Origin: an uncultured Lachnospiraceae bacterium
GTDB taxonomy: Bacteria > Bacillota > Clostridia > Lachnospirales > Lachnospiraceae
Length of the DNA: 64,000 nucleotides
Reading direction: 5' to 3'
Assembly (NCBI GenBank): GCA_947630875.1
Contig: CANRJG010000002.1
Coordinates: 1 to 64,000 of the forward strand
Within the stretch, counting starts at the first letter, position 1. Each line of letters begins with the position of its first letter. This document shows positions 38,331-48,867 of the stretch, piece after piece. A program made the position numbers and the translations under genes. The notes under the pieces were generated by a model. That model searched no databases. It was not told the origin of the DNA and saw only the letters and a list, made by a program, of their open reading frames with translations.

Positions 38331-39371
38331 TCATCGATCCTTTTTTGCTATCTGTTCCAGCTGTTTTAACAGCTTGCTCATGGTTTTCATGACGTTTTCA
38401 TAATCCATTCGTTTCGGACCGATGATACCCACCGTACCTTTCATATCATTTCCCAGATCATAAGTCGCGGTAACCACACTGCAGTCCTTCATATTCTGAA
38501 ACGGCGATTCATCGCCGATATACACCTGAATGCCGTTTTTTTCATTGCCGTTTTCCATGGATCTGGAAACAATGGAACGCAGCTGGTTTTTCTCTTCAAA
38601 GGTGGAAATCAGCGCCGTGGCGTTCTTCTGATCGCTCAGCTCCGGATAACGGAAAATGTTGGTGGCGCCGGAAGTGTAAATTTCATACTCTTCATCTTCC
38701 TGTACCGCGTTGACCACTGCTTCAATGACGTCGTCCACCAGAAGCGCATACTCGCCGGCCTGGGCTTTCATCTGGGCAACGGTGCCGAGGCTGATCTCAT
38801 CCAGTGTCAGACCGTTGAGATTGGTATTCAGCAGCACATTTAACTTCAGCAATGTTTCGCCGTCCACTTCCTCATCCGTGGAAATGACTTTGTTCTTTAT
38901 AATGTTGCCTTCCACCACCACAATGGCCATGACCTGAAATTTGTCCACCTGGGAAAGCTGAATGAACTTGATCTTGCTCCGGTGAAACACCGGCGAGGAA
39001 ATCATGGCGGCATAGTTGGTATTATTTGCCAGTACCTTGGCCACCTGTTTCAGCATCCGGTCGATCTTATCCTGCTTCTGAATCACGATCTCTGCCGGAC
39101 CGCCGATCTCTTCTTCCCGGCCTTCAATCAGCTCATCCACGTAAAACCGGTATCCCTTATCCGTGGGAATCCGTCCCGCCGAAGTATGAGGCTGAATAAT
39201 GTAACCCATTTCTTCCAGATCCGCCATTTCATTTCGAATCGTGGCAGAACTTAAATTCAGATCCGTGTCTTTGGAAATGGTCCGCGAGCCGACAGGTTCG
39301 CCGGTATCCAGATAATTCTGGATAATGGCCTTTAATATTTTGTGCTTTCGGTCACTTAAAATCTCTGCCAT
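38331..39371 (-). CDS. hrcA: Heat-inducible transcription repressor HrcA
   Basis: A 346-residue repressor of class I heat-shock genes that binds CIRCE. The N-terminal winged helix has SDRKHKILKAIIQNYLDTGE and SSATIRNEMADLEEMGY, typical of HrcA, followed by the GAF-like dimerisation domain. It leads hrcA-grpE-dnaK-dnaJ and has its own CIRCE operator and strong promoter directly upstream, so it is autoregulated. AAGGAGG lies about eight bases before the ATG. Confidence 0.98.
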   Translation of the reverse strand: MAEILSDRKHKILKAIIQNYLDTGEPVGSRTISKDTDLNLSSATIRNEMADLEEMGYIIQPHTSAGRIPTDKGYRFYVDELIEGREEEIGGPAEIVIQKQDKIDRMLKQVAKVLANNTNYAAMISSPVFHRSKIKFIQLSQVDKFQVMAIVVVEGNIIKNKVISTDEEVDGETLLKLNVLLNTNLNGLTLDEISLGTVAQMKAQAGEYALLVDDVIEAVVNAVQEDEEYEIYTSGATNIFRYPELSDQKNATALISTFEEKNQLRSIVSRSMENGNEKNGIQVYIGDESPFQNMKDCSVVTATYDLGNDMKGTVGIIGPKRMDYENVMKTMSKLLKQLEQIAKKDR

Positions 39372-39392
39372 TTCCTGCCTCCTTCGCGTTTG

Positions 39393-39419
39393 TTAGCACT
39401 CGATATGATTTAGTGCTAA
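39393..39419 (-). promoter_or_regulatory. CIRCE operator of the hrcA operon
   Basis: TTAGCACTC, nine bases, TAGTGCTAA: the CIRCE consensus with one mismatch in the second arm. It lies between the transcription start predicted from the promoter at 39431-39459 and the hrcA start codon. Confidence 0.95.
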
Positions 39420-39430
39420 CACTTGAAGAT

Positions 39431-39459
39431 AAGATAGCACTTCCTTTCGGAACTGTCAA
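39431..39459 (-). promoter_or_regulatory. Sigma-A promoter of the hrcA operon
   Basis: Minus-strand TTGACA (39459-39454) and TATCTT (39436-39431) with an exact 17-base spacer, placing the start of transcription just ahead of CIRCE. Confidence 0.9.
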
Positions 39460-39492
39460 CCGATTTTTTGAAATTTTTTCAGGAATTTCATT

Positions 39493-39522
39493 AAAAAACC
39501 GGAGACCTTAGGTCCCCGGTTT
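39493..39522 (-). terminator. Terminator after the FGGY kinase gene
   Basis: On the minus strand AAACCGG-GGACC pairs with GGTCTCCGGTTT (one mismatch) with a three-base loop and is followed by TTTTTTAAT. It separates the sugar cluster from hrcA. Confidence 0.9.
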
Positions 39523-39535
39523 CACTGCACATATT

Positions 39536-41017
39536 TTATTTTGTCAGTACCTTGGCCACCGCCTGCCGCCAGCCCTGATAGAGCCGCTCCACTTCCGGCG
39601 CCGCCGCCTTTGGCGTGTACGCCTTCCGGGAAACGCAGGAAAAAATGGTGTCCTTATCATAAAACCCTAAGGCAATGCCCGCCGCAAATGCCGGCCCCAT
39701 GGCGGAAAATTCCTCCGCGTCGGGCACCTGTACGGGAATCTGCAGCTGATCGCTCTGAAACTGCATCAGATACCCGTTTCTGGTGGGACCGCCGTCCACA
39801 CGGATATCCTGCAGTCGTATGCCTGCGGTTTCCTGCATGAGCCGGACAATGTCCGCAATCTGATACGCAATGGCGTCCAGAGCCGCACGAACGATTTCAT
39901 TTTTTCCGGTGACACGCGTCATGCCTACAACGGCCGCCGTTGCATCCGCATCCCAGTAGGGCGCGCCCAGTCCGGTAAAGGCGGGCACCAGATAACTCTG
40001 ATCTGCCGAATTGGCCGCCGCGGCCAGATCCGCCGTTTCCTTTGCGGAATCGATCAGGTGCAGGTCATTCTGCAGCCAGGAGATAATCGCCCCGGTATAA
40101 TTGATATTGCCTTCCAGCACATATTCGGTCTTTCCGTCCATCCGCCAGGCCAGCGAGGTCACCACGCCTTTCTGACTGAATACCGCCTCACTGCCGATAT
40201 TCATCATGACGGAAGAACCGGTGCCATAGGTCACTTTGGCGCTTCCGGGGGTCAGGCAGCCCTGCCCGAAGAGGGCGCCGTGGGAATCTCCCAGTACGCC
40301 GTGAATCGGAATTTCTTTCTTTAATATACCGCCGAAATCCGTGTAACCGAACAGCGCGTTGGAGTCGCATACCAGAGGCAGGCTGTCCTCAGGGATCTGA
40401 AACCACCCGCAGATGTCCGGATCCCAGGACATAGTATTGATATTAAACAGCTGGGTCCTGGATGCATTGGACGCGTCGGTTTTGAATACATGGTCCTTCG
40501 TCAGGTTGTAAATCAGCCAGCTGTCCATGGTGCCGCAGCAAAGCCGCCCTTCTTTCGCCAGTGAAGCGCTTTCCGGCACATGCCGCAAAACCCAGGCGAT
40601 CTTGGCTGCGCTGAAATAGGGAGACAGCTGCAGACCGGTCCGGGCCTGAATCTCCTTTGCATATCCTGCCTTTTCCACTTCCGCGCAAATGTCGGCGCCC
40701 CGGGCGCATTGCCACACAATGGCATGATAAAGAGGCTTTCCGGTCTGCCGGTCCCAGCACATGGCAGTTTCCCGCTGATTGCTGATGCCCAGTCCGATGA
40801 GTTCTCCCTCCTGCATCCATGCAGAATCCATGATTTCACGAATCAGCCCATAGATATTCTCCATGATCTCTTCCGCATCATGGGCCACCCATCCTTTTTC
40901 GTTGATGATCTGCCGGTGGGATTTGTCGATTCGCAGTACGATATGTCCCGCCGCGTCAAAAAGCATGGCTTTGGTGCCCTGTGTGCTCTGATCAATTCCC
41001 AAAATATATTTGTTCAT
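39536..41017 (-). CDS. FGGY family carbohydrate kinase (glycerol-kinase-like)
   Basis: A 493-residue kinase closely resembling glycerol kinase over its length. Residues equal to the E. coli GlpK ligand set are Arg82-Glu83 (NQRET), Tyr134 and the catalytic base Asp244, but the Gln that follows the base in GlpK is Ser245 (GDSHGALFGQ). That change at the substrate site, and its place beside an isomerase-like and a split transketolase gene with no glycerol genes, suggest a ketose such as a branched pentulose or tetrulose as substrate. Glycerol kinase remains the conservative call. It follows the transketolase C gene by 37 bases with a GGAG site and ends at a strong terminator. Confidence 0.85.
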   Translation of the reverse strand: MNKYILGIDQSTQGTKAMLFDAAGHIVLRIDKSHRQIINEKGWVAHDAEEIMENIYGLIREIMDSAWMQEGELIGLGISNQRETAMCWDRQTGKPLYHAIVWQCARGADICAEVEKAGYAKEIQARTGLQLSPYFSAAKIAWVLRHVPESASLAKEGRLCCGTMDSWLIYNLTKDHVFKTDASNASRTQLFNINTMSWDPDICGWFQIPEDSLPLVCDSNALFGYTDFGGILKKEIPIHGVLGDSHGALFGQGCLTPGSAKVTYGTGSSVMMNIGSEAVFSQKGVVTSLAWRMDGKTEYVLEGNINYTGAIISWLQNDLHLIDSAKETADLAAAANSADQSYLVPAFTGLGAPYWDADATAAVVGMTRVTGKNEIVRAALDAIAYQIADIVRLMQETAGIRLQDIRVDGGPTRNGYLMQFQSDQLQIPVQVPDAEEFSAMGPAFAAGIALGFYDKDTIFSCVSRKAYTPKAAAPEVERLYQGWRQAVAKVLTK

Positions 41018-41054
41018 AATTTCTCCGTTTCAGATGCTTTCAGGCTCGCATGAT

Positions 41055-41984
41055 TTAAAGGTTTTCTTTGACCTTTTTCGCAATGCCTTCCCCGCTGAGA
41101 CCGTAATACGCAAAGACTTCCTGTGATTTTCCGGGAATGGTAGGCGCGTCGGGCAGCGCCATGCAGATCACCTTTCTGGGGCAGTGTTCCGAAACGATCT
41201 GCGCCACTCTGGAACCCATGCCGCCGATAAAGGTATGCTCCTCCGCCGTTACAACAAGCCTTGCTTTTTCAGCCGCTTTGACCACAGATGCCTCGTCCAT
41301 AGGCTTGACACAGTACATATCAAGAACAGAAGCCGAGATACCGTCTTTCTCCAGAAGACAAGCCGCGTCTTTTGCCGGTTTAACCATTTCACCGCAGGCA
41401 ATGATCGCCACATCGGTACCTTCTTTGATCCACGTTGCTTTGTCCATTTCGAAGGGGGTGTTTTCTTCTTCGTAAACATCTTCTACCGGGTTCCTTCCGA
41501 CTCTGATATAGGCAGGCTTTTCATCCTTCAGCAAAGCCTGGATTAATTTTCTGGTCTGATGTCTGTCGCTGGGCAGATAGACCCGCATATTCGGAATCGA
41601 CGACATGGTTGCAATATCCTGTGCCGAATGATGGGTCATACCCAGTGCGCCGTAGCTGATGCCGCCGCTGACGCCGATCAGCTTCACGTTGGTATTGGAA
41701 TAAGCCGCGTCCACCTTGCCCTGTTCCATACTTCTCGTAGAAAGGAAACAGGCCGGCGACGCGCAGTAGGGTTTTTTGCCGCATCTGGCCAGTCCCGCGG
41801 AAATGCTGACCAGGCTCTGTTCCGCAATACCCACTTCTACGAACTGCTCCGGATAAGCCACCGAAAAAGGCGTCATGGAAGCGGATCCTCTGGAATCACT
41901 GCAAAGGACGACGATATCGCGGTCTGTTTTCGCTTCTTCCAGAAGCACATCGCAGATTGCCTGTCTGTTAGGAATATTATTCAT
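41055..41984 (-). CDS. Transketolase, C-terminal subunit
   Basis: A 309-residue protein with the pyrimidine-binding and C-terminal domains of transketolase (ICDVLLEEAKTDRDIVVLCS at the start, then TYIGGMGSRVAQ-like segment HTFIGGMGSRVAQIVSEHCP). It pairs with the N-terminal subunit encoded just upstream (eight-base overlap, GGAGG nine bases before the ATG) to make one active site at the interface. Split transketolases of this kind are usually dedicated to one sugar pathway and not the general pentose phosphate pathway. Substrate is inferred from neighbours only. Confidence 0.92.
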   Translation of the reverse strand: MNNIPNRQAICDVLLEEAKTDRDIVVLCSDSRGSASMTPFSVAYPEQFVEVGIAEQSLVSISAGLARCGKKPYCASPACFLSTRSMEQGKVDAAYSNTNVKLIGVSGGISYGALGMTHHSAQDIATMSSIPNMRVYLPSDRHQTRKLIQALLKDEKPAYIRVGRNPVEDVYEEENTPFEMDKATWIKEGTDVAIIACGEMVKPAKDAACLLEKDGISASVLDMYCVKPMDEASVVKAAEKARLVVTAEEHTFIGGMGSRVAQIVSEHCPRKVICMALPDAPTIPGKSQEVFAYYGLSGEGIAKKVKENL

Positions 41985-42804
41985 TTGCAGCCGCCTCCTT
42001 TGCTTTCAATTCCTCCATTGCCAGCTGGTATTCCTCATCCGTGGGTACCTTATGATGCCATACCGCCTGATTTTCCATAAAGGATACGCCGTATCCCTTA
42101 ATGGTATGGGCAATGATGACGCTGGGTTTGCCCTTGCACTGCTTTGCTTCCTCAAAAGCCGCATTCAGAGAAGGAATGTCCCAGCCTTTTTCCACGTCGA
42201 TGACGTTCCAGCCGAAACTTTCCCAGCGTTTCGCCAGATTTTCATGAGACATGACGTCTTCGGTACAGCCGGAAATCTGCAGACGGTTTCTGTCCACCAC
42301 TGCACAGAGATTGTCCAGTTTGTAATGGCCGCCTGCCATCGCGCCTTCCCAGACGGAGCCTTCCGCCAGCTCTCCGTCGCCCATGACCACATAGGTGCGG
42401 TAATCCTTCTTATCCATGCGGCCTGCCAGCGCCATGCCGACGCCGACGCTCAGGCCGTGGCCCAAAGAACCGGAATTCATCTCAATCCCGTTAATCTTAT
42501 TGTAGGGATGTCCGATATAATTGGATCCGAACTGCGAATAGGTCTCCAGAGCCGATTTCGGGAAAAATCCCTGATCCGCCAGCACCGCGTACAGCGCCTC
42601 CACCGAATGTCCCTTGCTTAAAATAAAGCGGTCCCGGTCGGGGGAGCTGACATTGTCAGGCCTTGTGTTCATCTGTTTTTCATACAGCGTCAGAATGATA
42701 TTCAATACGCTGAAATCGCCGCCGATATGGCCGGTTTTCGCCCGGTAAATCATATTGAGGACGTCCTGCCTGAGGGCAAACGATTTGGCTGTTAAATTGT
42801 CCAT
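41977..42804 (-). CDS. Transketolase, N-terminal (thiamine diphosphate-binding) subunit
   Basis: A 275-residue protein with the thiamine diphosphate motif GDGELAEGSVWEGAM and surrounding sequence (HIGGDFSVLNIILTLY, SLGHGLSVGVGMALAGRMDK). It transfers two-carbon ketol units between sugar phosphates together with the next gene product. I chose the ATG at 42804 because AGGAG lies ten bases before it; another ATG at 42837 overlaps the stop of the upstream isomerase-like gene as ATGA and could be used by translational coupling. Confidence 0.92.
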   Translation of the reverse strand: MDNLTAKSFALRQDVLNMIYRAKTGHIGGDFSVLNIILTLYEKQMNTRPDNVSSPDRDRFILSKGHSVEALYAVLADQGFFPKSALETYSQFGSNYIGHPYNKINGIEMNSGSLGHGLSVGVGMALAGRMDKKDYRTYVVMGDGELAEGSVWEGAMAGGHYKLDNLCAVVDRNRLQISGCTEDVMSHENLAKRWESFGWNVIDVEKGWDIPSLNAAFEEAKQCKGKPSVIIAHTIKGYGVSFMENQAVWHHKVPTDEEYQLAMEELKAKEAAANE

Positions 42805-42833
42805 AATTCTTTTTCTCCTGTCCGATTTTGCGC

Positions 42834-44234
42834 TCATTCGCCGCGCAGATAAGCCTTTACCTTTTCTTCAACGGGATCGTAAAGATCCGGTTTGACGCCG
42901 ATGTATTTGCATGCTTCATAAAGCACCGGAACCACATCCTTGTGGATACCGACGCAATGATGAATGTAAGGTCCGCAGACCAGTTTTTCTTCCAGGCGCT
43001 TGAGGTTTTCCACTTCAACCCAGACATAGGTTCCCTTGGTATACGGGCCGTCGATGCCTTTTGCATTGCCCAGCAGCAGCGAATATTCCCCGTTGTCGCC
43101 GTCAAATCTGGCCAGTGTCATCAGGCCGTGTTTTGCCTCGGCTGCCACCGAACCGGGATGATCAAATGCCAGAGGATATTCGATGGTGGGTTTTTCCTTT
43201 GCGCAGGAAATGGGCCAGGGACCGCAGTGCTGCAGCAGTTCTCCGTTTTCATTGTCCGGATGGCGCACAGTCCAGTCGGCAAAAAAGCTCCGGGTTTCGT
43301 TCATGCCCGCCGCTTCCGTCATCAGAGCCGTAATGGCACCGTGAATATCGGTTTCGCAGACCACCGGAATGCCTTCCTCGTTCAGCAGAGAATTGGCCGC
43401 GCAGGGCATAATGCCCAGTACGCTCTGCAGTGCGTTCCAGCACTGAATGGCAATGGCATTGCAGCCGTATTTCTTTGCAAGGCTCTTCATAGCCACTTTC
43501 AGCGCCGCCACATTTTCCAGCTCATTGTCCTTGATGCACACGTTCATGTTCGCCCGGACATAGGCCAGCACTTCGTCCACTTCGGTACGCTCCGCAAGCG
43601 CCGCTTTTACCGCGTCTTCCAGCTCCGGCATGGGAATGGGCGCCAGATGAATGTTGAATTTCTCCAGCAGTTCTCCTTCATTGCACATAGTAGACCAGAA
43701 ATCGAAGGGTCTGGGCGCAATCTGGAGAATCCGGATATTGCGGAAGGTTTTTACCACGTTGCAGACCGCCAGGAAATCCCGGATGCCCCGTTCAAATTCC
43801 GGATCATCCAGCCGGCAGTTGGTCATATAGGTAAAGGGCACCTGAAATCTGCGCAGCACCTTTCCGGTGGCAAACAGGCCGCACTGGCTGTCTCTTAAGC
43901 GCACACCGTTTTCATCCGGACGTTCATCCCTGGGCCCCCACAGCAGCACCGGCAGATTCATTTCTCTTGCCAGACGGGCTACCACATATTCGGTTCCGAA
44001 ATTACAATGCGGGAAAAAGAGGCCGTCCACCCCTTCTTTCCGGAATTTAGCAGCAATTTTTTCCCGGTCGTTTTCATCATAGAACAGACCTTCTTCGTTG
44101 ATATCGGTAATATCAACAAACTCCACGCCCAGACTTTTCAGCTTTTCTCTCGTCAGATTGCTGTACTTGATTGCGTCAGGCGCGCTGAAAATACTTCTTC
44201 TTGTCGGCGCGAACCCCAGTTTTATCTTTGCCAT
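42834..44234 (-). CDS. L-fucose/L-arabinose isomerase-like protein
   Basis: A 466-residue member of the L-fucose isomerase superfamily. The metal-binding residues of FucI-type enzymes appear in place: Glu294 (VCETDIHGA), Asp320 (FFADW) and His336 (LLQHCGPW), within the usual spacing. FucI itself is near 590 residues and AraA near 500, so this is a separate, shorter branch whose substrate is not established. Next to a ketose-kinase-like gene and transketolase subunits it most simply performs an aldose to ketose step. AAGGAGGAGG lies eight bases upstream of the ATG I chose; the open frame extends 13 codons further without a site. Confidence 0.8.
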   Translation of the reverse strand: MAKIKLGFAPTRRSIFSAPDAIKYSNLTREKLKSLGVEFVDITDINEEGLFYDENDREKIAAKFRKEGVDGLFFPHCNFGTEYVVARLAREMNLPVLLWGPRDERPDENGVRLRDSQCGLFATGKVLRRFQVPFTYMTNCRLDDPEFERGIRDFLAVCNVVKTFRNIRILQIAPRPFDFWSTMCNEGELLEKFNIHLAPIPMPELEDAVKAALAERTEVDEVLAYVRANMNVCIKDNELENVAALKVAMKSLAKKYGCNAIAIQCWNALQSVLGIMPCAANSLLNEEGIPVVCETDIHGAITALMTEAAGMNETRSFFADWTVRHPDNENGELLQHCGPWPISCAKEKPTIEYPLAFDHPGSVAAEAKHGLMTLARFDGDNGEYSLLLGNAKGIDGPYTKGTYVWVEVENLKRLEEKLVCGPYIHHCVGIHKDVVPVLYEACKYIGVKPDLYDPVEEKVKAYLRGE

Positions 44235-44293
44235 AAGTGTATCCTCCTCCTTATATGATTTAAATAATGCCACAGGGCTGTTTTACATGTTTC

Positions 44294-45721
44294 TCACTGT
44301 CTTGTGATTGCAAATGCATATGCGTACCGGCAGGCAGGTTCCTTCGGCAGACAGATATGCAGGCCTTCCCGGTCTCTGGTGAATGCCAGTTTTTCTTCCG
44401 CTCCCAGCATGTGAACCTCTGTGACGGTTTCCGGCGTCTTTCCTTCCGCCAGGCTGCGGATGGAAAGGCGTCCGTTTTCCGGCCAGCCGTATGCAATGGC
44501 ATATATTATATTTCCTTTTTGGGTAAAACGAATGTCCTTTTTGGAAAAACCGCTGTCTTTTACCGCGCCTTCATCGCCGCTCTCATTGGCCAGCTGTTCT
44601 TCTACCTTTGCAATGTCATAATCGCTGTCTTTCATGTGGGTGGGTCCTTCTCCCGCAACCACGAAAGGTCTGGTTCCATAAATGGCTTCTCCGTTGATCT
44701 GCAGCCAGTCGCCGATTTCATACAATGTTTTCTTCGCTTCGGGATGGAAAGAGCCGTCTGCGTAAGGTCCCACGTTCAAAAGCAGGTTGCCGTTTTTAGA
44801 CACGATATCACAGAGCTGGTAAATCACGTCTTGTGCGGACCTGTACTTCGGATTCTGCACCATACACCAGGTCACATTGTCCTCCAGCCGGTCGTCAGTC
44901 TGCCAGGCCCCGGGCTGAATATTTTCAAACTGTCCCCGTTCGATGTCCGGAATGCCGATACCTGCCGGGAAATCCTCCTGCTTATAGCTGATGATCGCAT
45001 CCGGATTTTCATAGACCCCTGCGGTCATTTCCTTACGGAAAGCCTCGTCAATGATACAGGACCTGCTGTCAAAATAAATGATATCCGGCGCGTATTTCTT
45101 CGCTACCTCCAGTACCTTGTCCCGCCACATGGTATTAAATTCCGCATCCGGCAGCCGGTAGGGAAGATAGCGGTTCGTTTCCAGCGGCAGCGCCTTCCAG
45201 TAATACTTTTCATTGGCGGGATCATAGACGTCTGCGTCGGGATCCGTGGACATGAACCAGCCCCAGAGCCATTGATGGTGGAAGGTGGCCAGCAGCTTAA
45301 TACCCCGTTTTCGAAACGCCGCAGCGCATTCTCCGTACACGTCTCTGTGGGGGCCGTAGTTGACACAGTTCACCTCGTTGACCTTGCTGTCCCACATGGA
45401 AAAATTATCGGAATGCTCCGTTACCGGTCCCGCATACTTCGCGCCGGAACGTTCCACCAGTTCCGCCCATTCTTCCGGATCAAACTTCTCGCCTTTCATC
45501 ATCGGGTAAAAGTCTTTATATCCGAATGTATTCAGCGGGCCGTATTTCTCCACATGATATTTGTTGATGTTATTTTTTTTCGCATACATGTTCCTGGAAT
45601 ACCACTCGTTTTTGTATGCCGGAACGCTGTAAGGTCCCCAATGGAAAAAGAGACCGAACTTCGCGTCCCGAAACCAGTCCGGCGCTTCGCGCTTTAAGGC
45701 ATCCCATTCCAGATTCTGCAT
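44294..45721 (-). CDS. GH29 alpha-L-fucosidase family enzyme
   Basis: A 475-residue GH29 enzyme without signal peptide, so cytoplasmic. The barrel starts DWFRDAKFGLFFHWGPYSVP (FHWG at 26-29) and the nucleophile is Asp218 in DIIYFDS. The family motif usually read as KHHDGF is TEHSDNFSMWDS at 101-112, so one of its two histidines and the lysine are replaced; this may mark a subfamily with other specificity. The C-terminal beta-sandwich follows. Its ATG overlaps the last base of the esterase stop codon (TAATG). It would release alpha-L-fucose from imported oligosaccharides. Confidence 0.88.
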   Translation of the reverse strand: MQNLEWDALKREAPDWFRDAKFGLFFHWGPYSVPAYKNEWYSRNMYAKKNNINKYHVEKYGPLNTFGYKDFYPMMKGEKFDPEEWAELVERSGAKYAGPVTEHSDNFSMWDSKVNEVNCVNYGPHRDVYGECAAAFRKRGIKLLATFHHQWLWGWFMSTDPDADVYDPANEKYYWKALPLETNRYLPYRLPDAEFNTMWRDKVLEVAKKYAPDIIYFDSRSCIIDEAFRKEMTAGVYENPDAIISYKQEDFPAGIGIPDIERGQFENIQPGAWQTDDRLEDNVTWCMVQNPKYRSAQDVIYQLCDIVSKNGNLLLNVGPYADGSFHPEAKKTLYEIGDWLQINGEAIYGTRPFVVAGEGPTHMKDSDYDIAKVEEQLANESGDEGAVKDSGFSKKDIRFTQKGNIIYAIAYGWPENGRLSIRSLAEGKTPETVTEVHMLGAEEKLAFTRDREGLHICLPKEPACRYAYAFAITRQ

Positions 45722-47124
45722 TACTTCGTCCTCTTTTCCACTTTATATTTATAAAAACTTAAAATCGGCAGAAAAGTTCCGCTATCATAAGGCGGCGTCA
45801 TCGTAGGATTGGCTTCCCATGCAAAGGAAACGTGCATAAATCCGATGGGCGGACGGGATAATTCCATGGAAATCTGCGACGGATCTTCTTTGGAAAAACA
45901 GATCCGTTCGTAAGGCATCACGCCGGTTTCATCTTCCACCGTAAAGCCGCTGACAACCGCGTCCGTACCCTGGGCACAGAGACTGCCCTGCACATGGTCA
46001 AAATGCAGGGTCAAAACGCCGTCGTCATATACCGCATCCCGGATATCCGGCGCAAAAAAGGCTTCGGTTCCGCACAGGACATGGGCGCAGAGCCGGGCCA
46101 TGATTTCTCCCAGATGAATACAGGAATGAGCGCAGTTGTGAATGCCGTCGCACAGCTTTTCCGCCGTCGTGGGCAGTATGTAGATCTGCGGAATCTCGTG
46201 TGTCGCTTCTCGCTGGGCTTCCCGCACCATACCCCAGCCGGGATCATTTTCACCGCAGACCTGGCGGTTCAGCTGGAAAGTAAAGAAAGGCACCTCATAG
46301 CCCAGTTCCTTACGGAACCGTTCGATCAATGAAAAATAGCGTTCCCGGTACAGCATACAGTTTTCTGGATCGGTATCGGAACAGCCCTGATACCACAAAA
46401 CCCCGGCAATTTTCTTCTGCTGTTTCGCACGGGTGCACATATTCACATACATGGGGGACACGTCTCTGTCCCATTTCCGTATGCTCAATCCGCCTTCCGC
46501 AGTCTGGATCAGCCCCACCGGATATCCGCTGTACTGCATAAAGGCTTTTCCAAATGCAAGAAAAGGACTGACCCCCGGGTTGCCCCGTTCGGCATTGGGC
46601 GCATCCGCCGCTTTCGTAGCTTCATTCATCGGATGTGACGCAATATCCCAGCTGCCCCGGTTCCTGTACAGATGCACGCCCATCATCGGCGGATCATACG
46701 CGGTATCCCGCGCATATCCGGCCGCATTGGACTGGCCGGCAATGACAAAGAGATTCCCCACGCCGATATGCAGGCAGGCGTCTCCCCGAAAGGTCCATTC
46801 CAGTCCTGCTTTATCGGATCTGGCGTACAGACCGGTTTCCACCCGGTACAGTCCGCCGGCAGGAATCTGTATTTCCACACTCCATTCGCCGGTCCAGGCG
46901 TCCTCGTCTTTAGTAAACGAAGCATCTACCCAGTCCACAACCACTTCATTGTTGTCTTCCCGATATACTCTGATTTTTGGCTGCAGCGCCGAAACGCCCA
47001 GCTTGACCGCGTCCTTGATCAAAATCCAGGTGCCGGAAAAGGACGCCGCAGCGTACCCGTTTTCCTGCTGCAGAATCTGCCAGTCCGCAAGTCCTTCCTC
47101 AATAAACATACCATGAATTCTCAT
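45721..47124 (-). CDS. SGNH/sialate-O-acetylesterase-like carbohydrate esterase
   Basis: A 467-residue esterase of the sialate-O-acetylesterase family. Block I carries the nucleophile Ser in VIAGQSNAAGYARD, a later block has VLWYQGCSDT, and the His region is HSCIHLGEIMA. It has an N-terminal beta domain and no signal peptide. Enzymes of this type remove acetyl groups from sugars, including plant glycans, so it likely prepares substrates for the fucosidase encoded next. It begins only 39 bases after the ATP synthase epsilon gene, with no promoter seen in the gap. Confidence 0.88.
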   Translation of the reverse strand: MRIHGMFIEEGLADWQILQQENGYAAASFSGTWILIKDAVKLGVSALQPKIRVYREDNNEVVVDWVDASFTKDEDAWTGEWSVEIQIPAGGLYRVETGLYARSDKAGLEWTFRGDACLHIGVGNLFVIAGQSNAAGYARDTAYDPPMMGVHLYRNRGSWDIASHPMNEATKAADAPNAERGNPGVSPFLAFGKAFMQYSGYPVGLIQTAEGGLSIRKWDRDVSPMYVNMCTRAKQQKKIAGVLWYQGCSDTDPENCMLYRERYFSLIERFRKELGYEVPFFTFQLNRQVCGENDPGWGMVREAQREATHEIPQIYILPTTAEKLCDGIHNCAHSCIHLGEIMARLCAHVLCGTEAFFAPDIRDAVYDDGVLTLHFDHVQGSLCAQGTDAVVSGFTVEDETGVMPYERICFSKEDPSQISMELSRPPIGFMHVSFAWEANPTMTPPYDSGTFLPILSFYKYKVEKRTK

Positions 47125-47163
47125 TTTATATCACTCTTCTCCACAGCTGCCAGATCTGTCGTT

Positions 47164-48842
<1,679 letters not shown>

Positions 48843-48867
48843 TTATGCAGCCTGAAAATCTCATGCT

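Noticed and set aside
44267..45697. Plus-strand open frame of 476 codons opposite the fucosidase gene
   Set aside because: The minus-strand frame has clear GH29 motifs; the antisense frame has no recognisable content.
47125..47163. Missing C-terminal part of the epsilon subunit in another frame
   Set aside because: The only open frame after the stop is 13 codons long with no resemblance to the helical domain.
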